The position numbers and the translations under genes are program-made. Positions 8,837 to 18,450 of a stretch of DNA of 64,000 nucleotides are shown piece by piece. Below the pieces are notes generated by a model. It searched no databases. It had not been told where the DNA came from and was given only the letters and a program-made list of their open reading frames with translations. The DNA lies in assembly GCF_005298175.1 (NCBI RefSeq), contig NZ_SZYH01000001.1, positions 2,170,001 through 2,234,000 on the forward strand, given 5' to 3'. This DNA comes from Marinobacter panjinensis (GTDB taxonomy: Bacteria; Pseudomonadota; Gammaproteobacteria; Pseudomonadales; Oleiphilaceae). Every line of letters begins with the position of its first letter. Positions within the stretch are counted from its first letter, which is position 1.

Positions 8837-9628
8837 ATGAGCGAGCAACAACCATCTGCCAACGAGCCGAAGCCGGAGGCCCCGAAAGACGACGTTACCC
8901 ATTTTGGCTTCCGCAATGTGCCAAAAAGCCAGAAGGCGGGCCAGGTAGCGGAAGTGTTCCACTCGGTGGCCGGCAAGTACGACCTGATGAACGACCTCAT
9001 GTCCATGGGAATCCACCGCCTCTGGAAGCGCTTCACCATAGAGCTCTCCGGCGTGCGCAAAGGCCATCAGGTGCTGGACATTGCCGGTGGCACCGGCGAC
9101 CTGACGATGAAATTTTCCGATCTGGTGGGCCCGACCGGCAAGGTCGTACTCGCCGATATCAACGCCTCCATGCTGCAGGTTGGCCGTGGCCGGCTGATGG
9201 ATCGCGGCTACGCCGGCAACATTGAATACGTCCAGGCGGATGCCGAACACCTGCCGTTCCCGGACAACAGCTTCAACGCCGTGAGCATTGCCTTTGGCCT
9301 GCGCAACGTCACCGACAAGGACCAGGCCCTGCGGGACATGACCCGCGTGCTCAAACCCGGCGGCAAGGTGATGGTGCTGGAGTTTTCCAAACCCACTAAC
9401 CCGTTGCTCAGCAAAGCCTATGACGCCTACTCGTTCAACGCCCTTCCGCTCATGGGCCAGTTGATTGCCGGCGACTCCAGCAGCTATCAATACCTGGCCG
9501 AGTCCATCCGCATGCACCCGGACCAGGACACCCTGAAAGCCATGATGGAAGAAGCCGGACTGGTAAATTGCAAGTACTACAACATGACCGGCGGTGTGGT
9601 TGCCCTGCACGTGGGGATCAAGCCCTGA
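8837..9628 (+). CDS. ubiE: Ubiquinone/menaquinone C-methyltransferase UbiE
   Basis: SAM-dependent C-methyltransferase of ubiquinone synthesis (C2 methylation of the octaprenyl benzoquinol). The 263-residue protein has the class I methyltransferase fold with motif [13 protein letters not shown], the acidic loop [11 protein letters not shown], and the UbiE signatures [18 protein letters not shown] and [21 protein letters not shown] lies upstream of the ATG. Its stop overlaps the start of ubiJ (TGATG), so ubiE-ubiJ-ubiB is a tightly coupled unit, the standard order in gammaproteobacteria. Confidence 0.97.
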   Translation: MSEQQPSANEPKPEAPKDDVTHFGFRNVPKSQKAGQVAEVFHSVAGKYDLMNDLMSMGIHRLWKRFTIELSGVRKGHQVLDIAGGTGDLTMKFSDLVGPTGKVVLADINASMLQVGRGRLMDRGYAGNIEYVQADAEHLPFPDNSFNAVSIAFGLRNVTDKDQALRDMTRVLKPGGKVMVLEFSKPTNPLLSKAYDAYSFNALPLMGQLIAGDSSSYQYLAESIRMHPDQDTLKAMMEEAGLVNCKYYNMTGGVVALHVGIKP

Positions 9629-10266
9629 TGTTTCCCGGCCCTACCCTGCTGTCCGCCATTACCGCCATCGTCGAGAGCGCCCTCAATCGCGCCCTGGAGC
9701 TGGACCCGGCCGGAAAGCAGGCACTGATGGCCTCGTTAACAGGGCCCGTACAGTTTTCGCTGCAGTCAGTGAACCTCACGCTGGTGCTGCAGCAGGCGGG
9801 AGGCCGGGTCCAGGTCGCCAGCCAGCCGGCGGAGTCGCCGGCTCTGGTGCTGTCTGGCCGGCCCATAGCCTTTGTCGCCCTCGCTACCGGCGACGACCGG
9901 GTATTCACTGAAGGGCGAATTCAGGTGAATGGCGACACCGCCCTGGCACATCAGTTCCAGCGCGCTATCGATCAGCTCAATCCGGACTGGGAAGCGGCCA
10001 TGGCTGCGCATGTTGGCGATGTGCCGGCGCATTTCATCGGCCAGCGCATTCGCGGCGCCGCAAGCTGGAGCCGGCAGGCGTTCAGGTCCCTGAATGCCAA
10101 TATCGAGGAATACATCCACGAGGAAAGCCGCAGCTTGCCCGGGCGCCGTGAACTGGAAGCCACCTTCACGGATATCGACCGTCTGAACCTGCAGACCGAA
10201 CGCCTGGAAGCCAGGGTCGAGCGGCTGGAACAATCCAATCAAAAAGACCAACCGGAGACGCCGTGA
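9628..10266 (+). CDS. ubiJ: Ubiquinone biosynthesis accessory factor UbiJ
   Basis: A 212-residue protein with an N-terminal SCP2 sterol-carrier-like lipid-binding domain (about residues 10-115, including [20 protein letters not shown]) and a C-terminal coiled coil ([17 protein letters not shown] type) that in E. coli binds UbiK. UbiJ is a non-catalytic scaffold of the Ubi complex that holds the hydrophobic intermediates. The ATG at 9628 overlaps the ubiE stop, and its own stop overlaps the GTG start of ubiB. Confidence 0.93.
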   Translation: MFPGPTLLSAITAIVESALNRALELDPAGKQALMASLTGPVQFSLQSVNLTLVLQQAGGRVQVASQPAESPALVLSGRPIAFVALATGDDRVFTEGRIQVNGDTALAHQFQRAIDQLNPDWEAAMAAHVGDVPAHFIGQRIRGAASWSRQAFRSLNANIEEYIHEESRSLPGRRELEATFTDIDRLNLQTERLEARVERLEQSNQKDQPETP

Positions 10267-11912
10267 CGCGCCTGCAACGCCTGTTCCGCATTGCCTGGGT
10301 ATTCTGCCGTTACCGGCTGGATATTTTTTTGCCACTGGCGGAACTGCCGCTCCCGCTCAAGCTGTTCTTCCTGCTGGCCCCCTGGCACCTGTTCCCGCAA
10401 CCAAAGCTCGACAGGGGCGACCGCCTGCGCCTGGCCTTTGAGGAACTGGGGCCGGTGTTCGTCAAGTTCGGCCAGATTCTCTCAACCCGCCGGGACCTGC
10501 TGCCGGACGACATGGCGCTGTCCCTCAAGAACCTGCAGGACCGGGTACCGCCTTTCCCCGGTGAGGTGGCCCAGGCTATTATCGAGAAATCCCTTGGTGC
10601 TCCGGTGGCGGAGCTGTTTGCACAGTTTTCCAAAGAGCCGATGGCCTCCGCCTCGGTGGCTCAGGTTCATGCCGCCACCCTGCGGGATGGGCGGGAAGTT
10701 GTGGTCAAGGTCATCCGCCCGGGCATCGAACGGGTCATTCGCCAGGACCTTGCTCTGCTGTATATGATGGCTGGCCTGCTTGAGCGCTACTGGTCCGAAG
10801 GCCGGCGGCTGCATCCGGTGGAAGTGGTGGCGGATTACGACTCCACCATCCACGACGAACTCGACCAGCAGCGGGAAGCCGCCAATGCCAGTCAGTTGCG
10901 CCGCAATTTCGAGAATTCGTCGCTGATTTACATTCCCTCCATCGACTGGGACTACACCCGCAAGTCGGTGCTGGTTATGGAGCGCATCCACGGCATCCCC
11001 ATCGCGGATATTCCGGCCCTCAAGGAAGCCGGCGTGGACCTGAAAGTGCTGGCGGAAAAAGGCGTCGAAATTTTCTTCACCCAAGTCTTCCGTGACAGTT
11101 TCTTCCACGCCGACATGCACCCCGGCAATATTTTCGTGGATGTAAGCAACCCGGCGGACCCGAAATACATTGCCATTGATTTCGGTATCGTCGGCACCCT
11201 CGCCCCGGACGACCAGAGTTACCTGGCCCGCAACCTGCTGGCATTCTTCCGCCGTGACTACCGCCAGGTGGCGGAGCTGCACATCCAATCCGGCTGGGTA
11301 CCGCCTGATACCCGGGTCAACGAATTCGAGGCTGCCATACGTACCGTCTGCGAGCCCATTTTTGAAAAGCCGCTGAAGGATATTTCGTTTGGCCATTTCC
11401 TGTTACGGCTGTTCCAGACCGCCCGACGCTTCAACATGGAAGTGCAGCCACAACTGGTGCTGTTGCAGAAAACCCTGCTGAATGTGGAAGGCCTGGGGCG
11501 TCAGCTCTATCCGGACCTGGACCTGTGGAGCACGGCACAACCTTTCCTGGAAACCTGGATGCGCAAGCGAATTGGCCCTTCCGGACTGATCAAGTCCCTG
11601 CAGTCCCACCTGCCGGCCTGGCTGGAGCAGTCGCCCGAGATGCCGCAACTGGTCCACGATGCCCTGGTACAACTGCGTAATTCGGGCTCCAACGACCAGT
11701 CCAGCCGCGCTACACTGGAACTCATTCGTGAAAACCGTGCCCGTGCGGACCGGCGCTGGCGCAGAGGGCTGGGGGCAGCGGCTCTGGCTGGCGTGGCCTG
11801 GCTGAGTGTCGACCATGACCTTGCCACCATCGCCCAGACCATGCCGGCCCACGGCTGGGCACTGCTGGCCGGCGCTACCTGGCTTATTGTTGGCGGCAGA
11901 CGAAAAAACTGA
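10263..11912 (+). CDS. ubiB: Ubiquinone biosynthesis regulatory protein kinase UbiB
   Basis: A 549-residue atypical kinase/ATPase of the ABC1/ADCK family, needed for ubiquinone synthesis and thought to extract quinone intermediates from the membrane. The family-defining KxGQ is present as KFGQ (residues 68-71), followed by the Ala-rich loop [13 protein letters not shown], the catalytic HADMHPGN and the metal-binding IDFG. Two C-terminal transmembrane helices (about residues 500-545) anchor it. The start is a GTG overlapping the ubiJ stop; the length is typical. Confidence 0.97.
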   Translation: MTRLQRLFRIAWVFCRYRLDIFLPLAELPLPLKLFFLLAPWHLFPQPKLDRGDRLRLAFEELGPVFVKFGQILSTRRDLLPDDMALSLKNLQDRVPPFPGEVAQAIIEKSLGAPVAELFAQFSKEPMASASVAQVHAATLRDGREVVVKVIRPGIERVIRQDLALLYMMAGLLERYWSEGRRLHPVEVVADYDSTIHDELDQQREAANASQLRRNFENSSLIYIPSIDWDYTRKSVLVMERIHGIPIADIPALKEAGVDLKVLAEKGVEIFFTQVFRDSFFHADMHPGNIFVDVSNPADPKYIAIDFGIVGTLAPDDQSYLARNLLAFFRRDYRQVAELHIQSGWVPPDTRVNEFEAAIRTVCEPIFEKPLKDISFGHFLLRLFQTARRFNMEVQPQLVLLQKTLLNVEGLGRQLYPDLDLWSTAQPFLETWMRKRIGPSGLIKSLQSHLPAWLEQSPEMPQLVHDALVQLRNSGSNDQSSRATLELIRENRARADRRWRRGLGAAALAGVAWLSVDHDLATIAQTMPAHGWALLAGATWLIVGGRRKN

Positions 11913-11926
11913 TGGAAGTCATATAA

Positions 11927-12364
11927 ATGCAAGATTCAAAAGCTACAGTCGAGACACCTGACTGGTTAGACGAAATCCGCTGGAACGCGGATGGACTGGT
12001 GCCCGCCATCGCCCAGGATGCCACGACTGGCGATATTCTGATGATGGCTTGGATGAACGCCGAGTCTCTCAGGCTGACGGCTGAGGAAGGCCAGGCGGTG
12101 TACTGGTCCAGGTCACGGGGGAAATTGTGGCGCAAGGGGGAAACCTCAGGCCACCAACAGGTGATTGAAGAAATCCGCCTGGACTGCGATGAAGACGTGA
12201 TTCTTCTCAAAGTCGAGCAGAAGGGTGGGATCGCCTGCCATACCGGTCGTCGCAGCTGCTTCTATCGCAGACTGGAAAACGGCAAATGGGCAGGCGTAGA
12301 CCCGGTGGTCCGTGACCCGGACGCAATATACGGCAACAAGCAGGGAGACAGCAGCAATGAGTGA
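11927..12364 (+). CDS. hisI: Phosphoribosyl-AMP cyclohydrolase
   Basis: Catalyses the third step of histidine synthesis, opening the adenine ring of PR-AMP. The 145-residue protein has the family core: [59 protein letters not shown], with the Asp and Cys residues that bind Mg and Zn. The separate hisE immediately follows and overlaps by 8 bp, so the two steps are encoded by neighbouring genes and not by the fused HisIE of enterics. It lies 14 bp after ubiB. Confidence 0.96.
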   Translation: MQDSKATVETPDWLDEIRWNADGLVPAIAQDATTGDILMMAWMNAESLRLTAEEGQAVYWSRSRGKLWRKGETSGHQQVIEEIRLDCDEDVILLKVEQKGGIACHTGRRSCFYRRLENGKWAGVDPVVRDPDAIYGNKQGDSSNE

Positions 12365-12686
12365 CGTTCTGGAACAACTGGCCCAGGTGTTGGAGGCGCG
12401 CAAGGAAGCCGACCCCGAAACCTCCTACGTTGCCAGCCTGCACCACAAGGGACTCAACAAAATCCTGGAGAAGGTCGGGGAAGAATGCACCGAGACGCTG
12501 CTCGCTGCCAAGGATGCGGAACAGTCCGGTGATACCCGGGACGTGGTCTACGAGACCGCCGACCTCTGGTTCCACAGCATGGTGATGCTGTCGCGGCTCG
12601 GGCTGAGCCCAAAGGATGTCCTTGACGAACTTGCCAGCCGCTTTGACCTGTCAGGCCTGGAAGAGAAAGCCTCCCGGAGCCAATAA
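12357..12686 (+). CDS. hisE: Phosphoribosyl-ATP diphosphatase
   Basis: Second step of histidine synthesis, hydrolysing PR-ATP to PR-AMP. A 109-residue all-helical MazG-like protein with the metal-binding motif [16 protein letters not shown] and [10 protein letters not shown]. The ATG at 12357 overlaps the end of hisI; an upstream in-frame ATG at 12312 lies well inside hisI and is rejected. Confidence 0.95.
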   Translation: MSDVLEQLAQVLEARKEADPETSYVASLHHKGLNKILEKVGEECTETLLAAKDAEQSGDTRDVVYETADLWFHSMVMLSRLGLSPKDVLDELASRFDLSGLEEKASRSQ

Positions 12687-12732
12687 CCGGGCCACTACCC
12701 GGGACAGTACTGGTAATACCTCTGAAGAGGAT

Positions 12733-12762
12733 TTCCGGATGCCCCCCGATGTGGCGTACAAT
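12733..12762 (+). promoter_or_regulatory. Possible promoter of tatABC-rsmE
   Basis: TTCCGG (12733-12738) and TACAAT (12757-12762) with an 18-base spacer lie upstream of tatA. The -10 is good and the -35 weak. Confidence 0.35.
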
Positions 12763-12798
12763 CATCTGTAACAGAAACATTGAAACGAGGGTCCCGGC

Positions 12799-13038
12799 AT
12801 GGGCATCAGTATCTGGCAACTCCTAATCGTACTCGGCATTGTTATTCTTTTGTTCGGAACCAAAAAGCTCCGCAACATCGGTAGCGATCTGGGCGGCGCC
12901 ATTCGTGGTTTCAAGAAATCCATGAGCGATGAAGACAAAAAGGACGCAGACCCGGACGCCATCGAAGGCGAGAATGCCGACGCCAAGCCCTATGAGGCCA
13001 GCGCCGAAGAAAAGCCACGGGACAAGTCCCACAGCTGA
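12799..13038 (+). CDS. tatA: Sec-independent (twin-arginine) translocase subunit TatA
   Basis: A 79-residue protein with one N-terminal membrane helix ([19 protein letters not shown]), the FGTKKLR hinge, an amphipathic helix ([16 protein letters not shown]) and a charged cytoplasmic tail. TatA oligomers form the transport pathway for folded proteins. It is followed by tatB after 9 bp and tatC, the classic operon. Confidence 0.96.
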   Translation: MGISIWQLLIVLGIVILLFGTKKLRNIGSDLGGAIRGFKKSMSDEDKKDADPDAIEGENADAKPYEASAEEKPRDKSHS

Positions 13039-13047
13039 GACGGCTGA

Positions 13048-13476
13048 ATGTTTGATATTGGCTTTGTCGAGCTGCTGATCTGCGGCATCATCGCGTTACT
13101 GGTTCTCGGCCCCGAGCGGTTGCCCACGGCAGCCCGGGCGGCCGGGCGCTGGATTGGCGGTGCCCGGCGCATGGTCAGTCAGTTTTCCTCGGAGCTTGAC
13201 CGCCAGCTCAAGGCGGAGGAGTTGCGGGAAGAGCTGCGCAAGGCCGGCGACATCGGCCTGGACGATGTCCAGAAGTCCGTTCGCGGCGCCCTGGATGAAG
13301 CCAAGAAGTACGAACACATGGTCCTTTCGGACGACGAGAAACCCGCGCACCGGCCCGCCCCCGCCACCCGGCGGGTTGCCGACCCCGCAGAACCAGAAAT
13401 CCAGCAGAGCGAAGAAATCCCGAAACAGGAAGACACCCCGAAACAACAGGACAGCACGCCGGAAAACCGTTCATGA
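13048..13476 (+). CDS. tatB: Twin-arginine translocase subunit TatB
   Basis: A 142-residue protein starting MFDIGFVELLICGIIALLVL, a TatB-type membrane helix with an early acidic residue, followed by the LGPERLP hinge and a long amphipathic helix (RAAGRWIGGARRMVSQFSSE). The Pro/Glu-rich tail is disordered. TatB with TatC forms the twin-arginine signal receptor. Its stop overlaps the tatC start by 4 bp. Confidence 0.96.
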   Translation: MFDIGFVELLICGIIALLVLGPERLPTAARAAGRWIGGARRMVSQFSSELDRQLKAEELREELRKAGDIGLDDVQKSVRGALDEAKKYEHMVLSDDEKPAHRPAPATRRVADPAEPEIQQSEEIPKQEDTPKQQDSTPENRS

Positions 13477-14267
13477 CCACCCAGCCTGACGGCAAAAACA
13501 CCCAAGGTTCCGACGACGCACAACCGGAAATGCCGCTGATCGAGCATTTACTGGAGCTGCGCAATCGCCTGCTGAAAATGGTGCTGGCGGTGATCATCTG
13601 TTTCGCCGCTATCTATCCGTTCGCCAATGAACTCTACCTGCTGATATCCCAGCCGTTACGGGACCTGCTTCCGGTCGGTCAGACCATGATCGCAACGGAT
13701 ATCACATCGCCTTTCTTCGCACCGCTGAAGCTCGCCCTGGTACTGGCGGTTTTCGTGGCCATACCGGTGATTCTCTATCAGCTCTGGAGTTTTATCGCAC
13801 CGGGACTTTATGCCCATGAAAAGAAACTGGCGTTTCCACTGCTATTCACCTCGGTGATCCTGTTTTACCTGGGCGCGGCGTTTGCCTACTTTGTCGTGTT
13901 TCCCCTGGTGTTCGGCTTCTTCACCGCCATTGGTCCAGAAGGCATTGTTGAATTGCCGGATATCACCAGTTACCTGAATTTCGTGCTGAAAATGTTCTTT
14001 GCCTTCGGCATTGCCTTCGAGATACCCATTGCCACCATCCTGCTGATTCTTACCGGCGCCACCACCCCTGAAGATCTTGCTGAAAAGCGGCCGTACATTG
14101 TGGTGGGCTGTTTTGTGATCGGCATGCTGCTGACCCCGCCGGACATCATCTCCCAGACTCTGCTGGCCGTACCCATGTGGCTGCTGTTCGAGCTGGGCAT
14201 TCTGTTCGGTCGCCTGGCCAGGCGCGAAGTGAAAGACCAGGACGCCACGGAAGTCTCTGGCGAATGA
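13473..14267 (+). CDS. tatC: Twin-arginine translocase subunit TatC
   Basis: A 264-residue inner-membrane protein with six predicted helices. Conserved blocks include MPLIEHLLELRNRLLKM at the N-terminus, PFFAPLKLALVLAVF, LWSFIAPGLYAHEK, and GMLLTPPDIISQTLLAVPMW. TatC binds the twin-arginine signal peptide. The gene overlaps tatB at its start and rsmE at its end. Confidence 0.97.
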   Translation: MTTQPDGKNTQGSDDAQPEMPLIEHLLELRNRLLKMVLAVIICFAAIYPFANELYLLISQPLRDLLPVGQTMIATDITSPFFAPLKLALVLAVFVAIPVILYQLWSFIAPGLYAHEKKLAFPLLFTSVILFYLGAAFAYFVVFPLVFGFFTAIGPEGIVELPDITSYLNFVLKMFFAFGIAFEIPIATILLILTGATTPEDLAEKRPYIVVGCFVIGMLLTPPDIISQTLLAVPMWLLFELGILFGRLARREVKDQDATEVSGE

Positions 14268-14983
14268 ACCTGGCGTTACTGTTCGGGGAAGACTTTGTTT
14301 CCGCTGAGCAAGCAGTGCTGACCGGGCGCCGGCTTGCGCATCTGAAGTCGGTACTGAAGGTTGCGGAAGGGTCTGTGGTACCGGTGGGCCTGGTGAATGG
14401 CGACATCGGCACCGGCCACGTTCTGCAGCTCACCGACACCCAGGCAACTCTCCAGGTGGAACTGCCTGAACCACCGCCCTCGCCACTGCCCCTTACGATG
14501 GTTCTGGCGATGCCACGGCCGAAAATGTTCCGCCGGGTACTGCAGACCTGCGCCACCCTGGGGGTCAAGGACATCTGGCTGATCAACAGTTACAAAGTTG
14601 AGAAAAGCTTCTGGCAGACACCCTGGCTGTCAGAGGAAAATCTGCGGGAGAACATGGTGCTTGGCCTGGAGCAGGCGCGGGATACTCTGATGCCCCGGGT
14701 TCACATCCGTAAGCTGTTCAAGCCGTTCGTGGAAGATGAGCTGCCGGCGCTGCTGAAAAACACCCACGCGCTGGTTGCCCATCCCGGCACCGGCACGCCC
14801 TGCCCGGTTCATATCAATGCGCCGGCTACCCTGTGCATCGGCCCGGAAGGGGGCTTCATTCCCTACGAAGTGGAAAAGCTGGTTGAGGCTGGCTGCGAAG
14901 CGGTTCACCTGGGCAGGCGCATTCTGAGAGTGGAAACGGCGGTACCGGTATTGGTCAGCCGCCTGTTCGATGCCTGCAGCTAA
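14264..14983 (+). CDS. rsmE: 16S rRNA (uracil-1498-N3)-methyltransferase
   Basis: A 239-residue SPOUT-class methyltransferase that methylates N3 of U1498 in the 30S subunit. Typical features are the N-terminal PUA-like part, the motif LAMPRPKMFRRVLQTCATLG, and the C-terminal SAM-binding knot (LCIGPEGGFIPYEVE, VHLGRRILRVETAV). The ATG at 14264 overlaps the tatC stop. It ends one base before the convergent DUF808 gene. Confidence 0.95.
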   Translation: MNLALLFGEDFVSAEQAVLTGRRLAHLKSVLKVAEGSVVPVGLVNGDIGTGHVLQLTDTQATLQVELPEPPPSPLPLTMVLAMPRPKMFRRVLQTCATLGVKDIWLINSYKVEKSFWQTPWLSEENLRENMVLGLEQARDTLMPRVHIRKLFKPFVEDELPALLKNTHALVAHPGTGTPCPVHINAPATLCIGPEGGFIPYEVEKLVEAGCEAVHLGRRILRVETAVPVLVSRLFDACS

Positions 14984-14984
14984 C

Positions 14985-15899
14985 TCAGTCCGAACGACCC
15001 TTCCAGAACTTCACAACAGGCGTGATCACCGCCACCAGCAAAGCACCCACCACAACACCGAACAGTCCATCAGCAATGACAGGCACTATGGCCTGGGCAT
15101 ACCCACCAAAGCCCTCGGCAAAGCGATGAATGGCATCATACACCGGAGGCAACCCGTGGGTCAGAATGCCACCGCCCACCAGAAACATGGCTATGGTGCC
15201 TAATACAGACAGGGTTTTCATCATCCATGGCGCCAGCCAGAGGATACCCTCTCCCACCCGCTGAGCAATCAGGCTTTCTTTTTTGCTCAGGTACAGGCCA
15301 CCATCATCCAGTTTCACAATGCCCGCCACCAGGCCATAGACGCCGACGGTTACCATTACAGCCACCACCGTCAGCACCAGAAACTGTGTGCCGAAAGCCT
15401 GGCTACTGACGGTGCCAAGGGTGATTGCAATAATTTCAGCGGAAAGAATAAAGTCGGTACGAATCGCGCCTTTGATCTTGTCTTTTTCAACAGACCTCAG
15501 GTCCGCATCAGGATCTTTCAGGGCTTCATGCAGTTCGGCCTGGTGTTTTTCAACCTCCTGCTTGTGCAGGAATCGGTGGGCAAGTTTCTCAAAGCCCTCA
15601 AAGCAGAGGAAGGCCCCGCCCAACATCAACAGAGGGATCACCAGCCAGGGCACAAAGAAACTGATGGCCAGCGCCCCGGGGACCAGGATGGCTTTGTTGA
15701 TCATGGAACCCTTGGCCACTGCCCAGACCACGGGCAGTTCCCGGGCAGGCTTCACACCGGTGACCTGCTGGGCATTGAGGGCAAGGTCATCGCCCAGTAC
15801 GCCGGCGGTTTTCTTGGTGGCGGCCTTGGTCATCAACGCAACGTCATCCAGAACCGTCGCGATGTCATCAATCAGTACGAGAAGACTGCTGCCAGCCAT
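14985..15899 (-). CDS. DUF808 family inner-membrane protein (YedI-like)
   Basis: A 304-residue membrane protein starting MAGSSLLVLIDDIATVLDDV, the conserved DUF808 N-terminus, followed by KKTAGVLGDDLALNAQQVTG and several membrane helices (PGALAISFFVPWLVIPLLML and further segments near residues 170-300). The function of this family is not known. The gene is monocistronic in view, convergent with rsmE and 52 bp upstream of the ubiI-like stop. Confidence 0.88.
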   Translation of the reverse strand: MAGSSLLVLIDDIATVLDDVALMTKAATKKTAGVLGDDLALNAQQVTGVKPARELPVVWAVAKGSMINKAILVPGALAISFFVPWLVIPLLMLGGAFLCFEGFEKLAHRFLHKQEVEKHQAELHEALKDPDADLRSVEKDKIKGAIRTDFILSAEIIAITLGTVSSQAFGTQFLVLTVVAVMVTVGVYGLVAGIVKLDDGGLYLSKKESLIAQRVGEGILWLAPWMMKTLSVLGTIAMFLVGGGILTHGLPPVYDAIHRFAEGFGGYAQAIVPVIADGLFGVVVGALLVAVITPVVKFWKGRSD

Positions 15900-15951
15900 A
15901 GTTCATTCCTTTGTGGTTCAACTGCTCCGGCGATCACCGTGCAATCCTGTA

Positions 15952-17175
15952 TCAGGCGTCCAATCCCATGGCCTCGGCCGCAATGCGGTTCTTGATGGGG
16001 CCAAGCTGGTTCAGCCAGCGCATTCCGGTATTGCGTAGCCAACGCACAGAGAGCTCATCACGGCCAAACAGCTGCTTGAAACCCTCCATGGCCGCCATCA
16101 TCGTGAGGTTTTCACCTTTGCGGCGACGCTGGTAACGAGCCAGCACCAGATCATTGTCAGGGTCGATGCCCGCTTTTCTTGCCCGCAGCAGCTCATCCAG
16201 CAAGGCCCGGACATCGCCATAGCCCAGGTTCGCGCCCTGCCCCGCAAGGGGGTGTATGGTATGGGCCGCGTCACCCATAAGCGCGAACCCGGTGGCGATG
16301 TAATCCTTGGCGTGGCGCTGGCGCAGCGGGAATGCGTAACGGCGCGAAACCACCTCAACCGATCCCAGTTCGCGCTCAATAGCGTTTTCAAGCTCCGCCC
16401 TGAAGGCATCGTCATCCAGTGCCATCAGCCGTCGCGCTTCTTCGGTATCCTGGGACCACACAATCGAGCAGAAATGCTCGTCACCGGACTCGGTCAGCAA
16501 CGGCAGGAACGCCAGCGGTCCGGTGGGAGAAAACCGTTGCCAGGCGGTAAACCGGTGGCTTTGCGCGGTTCGTACCGTGCACACAATCGCCTGCTGGTCA
16601 TAGTCCCATTCCCGGGTTGGCAACCCGACCCACTGGCGCAGGCGGGAATGGGCACCATCGGCCGCCACCACCAGTTGCGCGGCCAGAATGCGGTCATCTT
16701 CAAGACGAATGCCGCGTGTGTTCCTGTCCTGCCACCAGCCGGTCACCTTGACGCCATCGATCAGCTCCACATTGCTGTCAGCCAGGGCCGTAAACAGCGC
16801 CCGCACAATGCGGCGATTCTCGATGATGGTGCCCAACGCCGGAGCCCGGAGCTCTGCGGCCTCAAACTGAATACGCCCGGTGCCGTCTCCGTCCCATACG
16901 GTCATGGTCTGGTAAGGGCAATGGCGACCGGCGGTGATATTCGACCACACGTCCAGCTGTTGGAGCAGGTGCTGACTGGCGACTGAAATGGCGCTGACAC
17001 GGGGGTCAAAACCGTCCACATCCGAGGCTGGCGCTGGTTCCTGTAGCAACGTCTTGCGGTCGCTCCCTTCCACCAGCCCGACTTTCCAGCCCTGCCGTGA
17101 CAGCCCCAGCGCAAGGGCGGACCCCACCATGCCACCACCGACCACCAGGATATCGAAATGCGTTTGCTCACTCAT
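15952..17175 (-). CDS. FAD-dependent ubiquinone hydroxylase, UbiI/VisC type
   Basis: A 407-residue flavin monooxygenase of the UbiH/UbiF/UbiI family, which hydroxylates the quinone ring. The FAD-binding GGGMVGSALALGLSRQG is at residues 12-28, the DG motif LVVAADGAHSRLR in the middle, and the GD motif GFALMGDAAHTIHPLAGQG near residue 290. The ATG at 17175 overlaps the ubiH stop by 8 bp; a longer start at 17256 lies inside ubiH and is rejected. Being second after ubiH, it is probably the C5-hydroxylase UbiI, but UbiF-like regiospecificity cannot be excluded from sequence. Confidence 0.88.
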   Translation of the reverse strand: MSEQTHFDILVVGGGMVGSALALGLSRQGWKVGLVEGSDRKTLLQEPAPASDVDGFDPRVSAISVASQHLLQQLDVWSNITAGRHCPYQTMTVWDGDGTGRIQFEAAELRAPALGTIIENRRIVRALFTALADSNVELIDGVKVTGWWQDRNTRGIRLEDDRILAAQLVVAADGAHSRLRQWVGLPTREWDYDQQAIVCTVRTAQSHRFTAWQRFSPTGPLAFLPLLTESGDEHFCSIVWSQDTEEARRLMALDDDAFRAELENAIERELGSVEVVSRRYAFPLRQRHAKDYIATGFALMGDAAHTIHPLAGQGANLGYGDVRALLDELLRARKAGIDPDNDLVLARYQRRRKGENLTMMAAMEGFKQLFGRDELSVRWLRNTGMRWLNQLGPIKNRIAAEAMGLDA

Positions 17176-18448
17176 GATTGCTGCGTTCCGTTGATTCGGT
17201 TCCGGGCGCGCGGATCTGGGCACGGCGACCGCCCAGTCCCATGGCCTGACGGGCAAACCAGCGTTTGGCGCCGGGCAAAAGATCCAGTCCCATCAGGCCG
17301 GCATCACGGGCGGTGGTTACCAGCGGCAGATCGGTGCCGAAGAGTTGAATCAGGGAATCGGAAAACCGCACCGTTTGCTGCCAGTCCTGGCGATGGCGGT
17401 TCTGATAGCTTTTCAGTACCGCCAGGCTACCCAGGGCTTGCTGCCTCTCCGCCGCCATCCGGAACTGCTCTACCAGGGCCATCAGCCCGCGCAGGGCCAG
17501 GTTAAAGCCCTGCCCGGCCACCGGATGCAGGGTGTGGGCCGCATTGCCCACCAATACAATGCCAGGGCGAACCGACTCGTCCACGGTTTTCAGGGTCAGC
17601 GGGTAATGGCTGCATTCGCCAATGCGGGTGAAGCGCCCCAGGCGCCAGCCAAACCGTTGCTGCAGGCGATGGCACTTGTCCTCATCGCTGAGGGATAAAA
17701 GCTCCTCGAGCGCATCGCTGTTCAGTGTCCATACCAGAGCCGCGGTGTTTCCCGCCCGGGTTGGTGAGCCATGGGGCAACAACGCCATCGGGCCGGCATC
17801 GGTAAAGCGTTCGTAGGCGGTGTAGTGATGACAGTTGGCAGTAGAGACATTGGCGATCAGCGCGTACTGGTCGTACGCCTGCTCATCGACCCGGAACCCC
17901 AGCTTTTCGCGCAGCCCGGAGCGACCACCATCCGCCACCACCAGGCATTGCGCGGTCAGTTCCTGTTCGCCATTTTTGGTGCCAAGGGTCACGCAGACAC
18001 CGTCCGGCAAAGGCTGCATGCCCGTCACTTCGGCGGGGGCCTCCCACACCACGCCGGTCTGAAGCAACTCCCGCATCAAACACAAACCCATCCAGCGGTT
18101 GTCTGCCACATACCCCAGGGCTTCCTGCCGATGGTCCGCTGCATTCAGCCGTGTAGCACCAAAGTGGCCACGGTCCGAGACATGGATATGGCGAATGGGA
18201 GTGGCGTGCTCCGAAAGCCGCCGCCAGAGGCCCAGTTCCTCGAAAATCAGCCGCGAGCCCCAGGCCAGCGCTGTGGATCGGGCGTCATAGCTGGGCTGAT
18301 AGCTTTCTGGCAACGCCTCAGGAGACAGTGGAAACGCCTCCACCACGGTCACCCGCAGTTGCGGCAGGGTTCTCGCCAGCGCCAGTGCCAGCGTGGCTCC
18401 CGCCAGCCCTCCGCCGGCGATGATGATATCGGTATCATGCTGTTTCAC
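17168..18448 (-). CDS. ubiH: 2-octaprenyl-6-methoxyphenol hydroxylase UbiH
   Basis: A 426-residue FAD monooxygenase paralogous to the next gene. FAD-binding motif IIIAGGGLAGATLALALART (residues 9-28), DG motif VVADGGRSGLREKLG, GD motif IVLVGNAAHTLHPVAGQGFN. The last has Asn where Asp is usual (GNAAHT), a variation common in UbiH. The order ygfB-pepP-ubiH-ubiI matches the enterobacterial ubiH locus. It starts 2 bp after the pepP stop and overlaps the next gene. Confidence 0.92.
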   Translation of the reverse strand: MKQHDTDIIIAGGGLAGATLALALARTLPQLRVTVVEAFPLSPEALPESYQPSYDARSTALAWGSRLIFEELGLWRRLSEHATPIRHIHVSDRGHFGATRLNAADHRQEALGYVADNRWMGLCLMRELLQTGVVWEAPAEVTGMQPLPDGVCVTLGTKNGEQELTAQCLVVADGGRSGLREKLGFRVDEQAYDQYALIANVSTANCHHYTAYERFTDAGPMALLPHGSPTRAGNTAALVWTLNSDALEELLSLSDEDKCHRLQQRFGWRLGRFTRIGECSHYPLTLKTVDESVRPGIVLVGNAAHTLHPVAGQGFNLALRGLMALVEQFRMAAERQQALGSLAVLKSYQNRHRQDWQQTVRFSDSLIQLFGTDLPLVTTARDAGLMGLDLLPGAKRWFARQAMGLGGRRAQIRAPGTESTERSNHE

Positions 18449-18450
18449 GG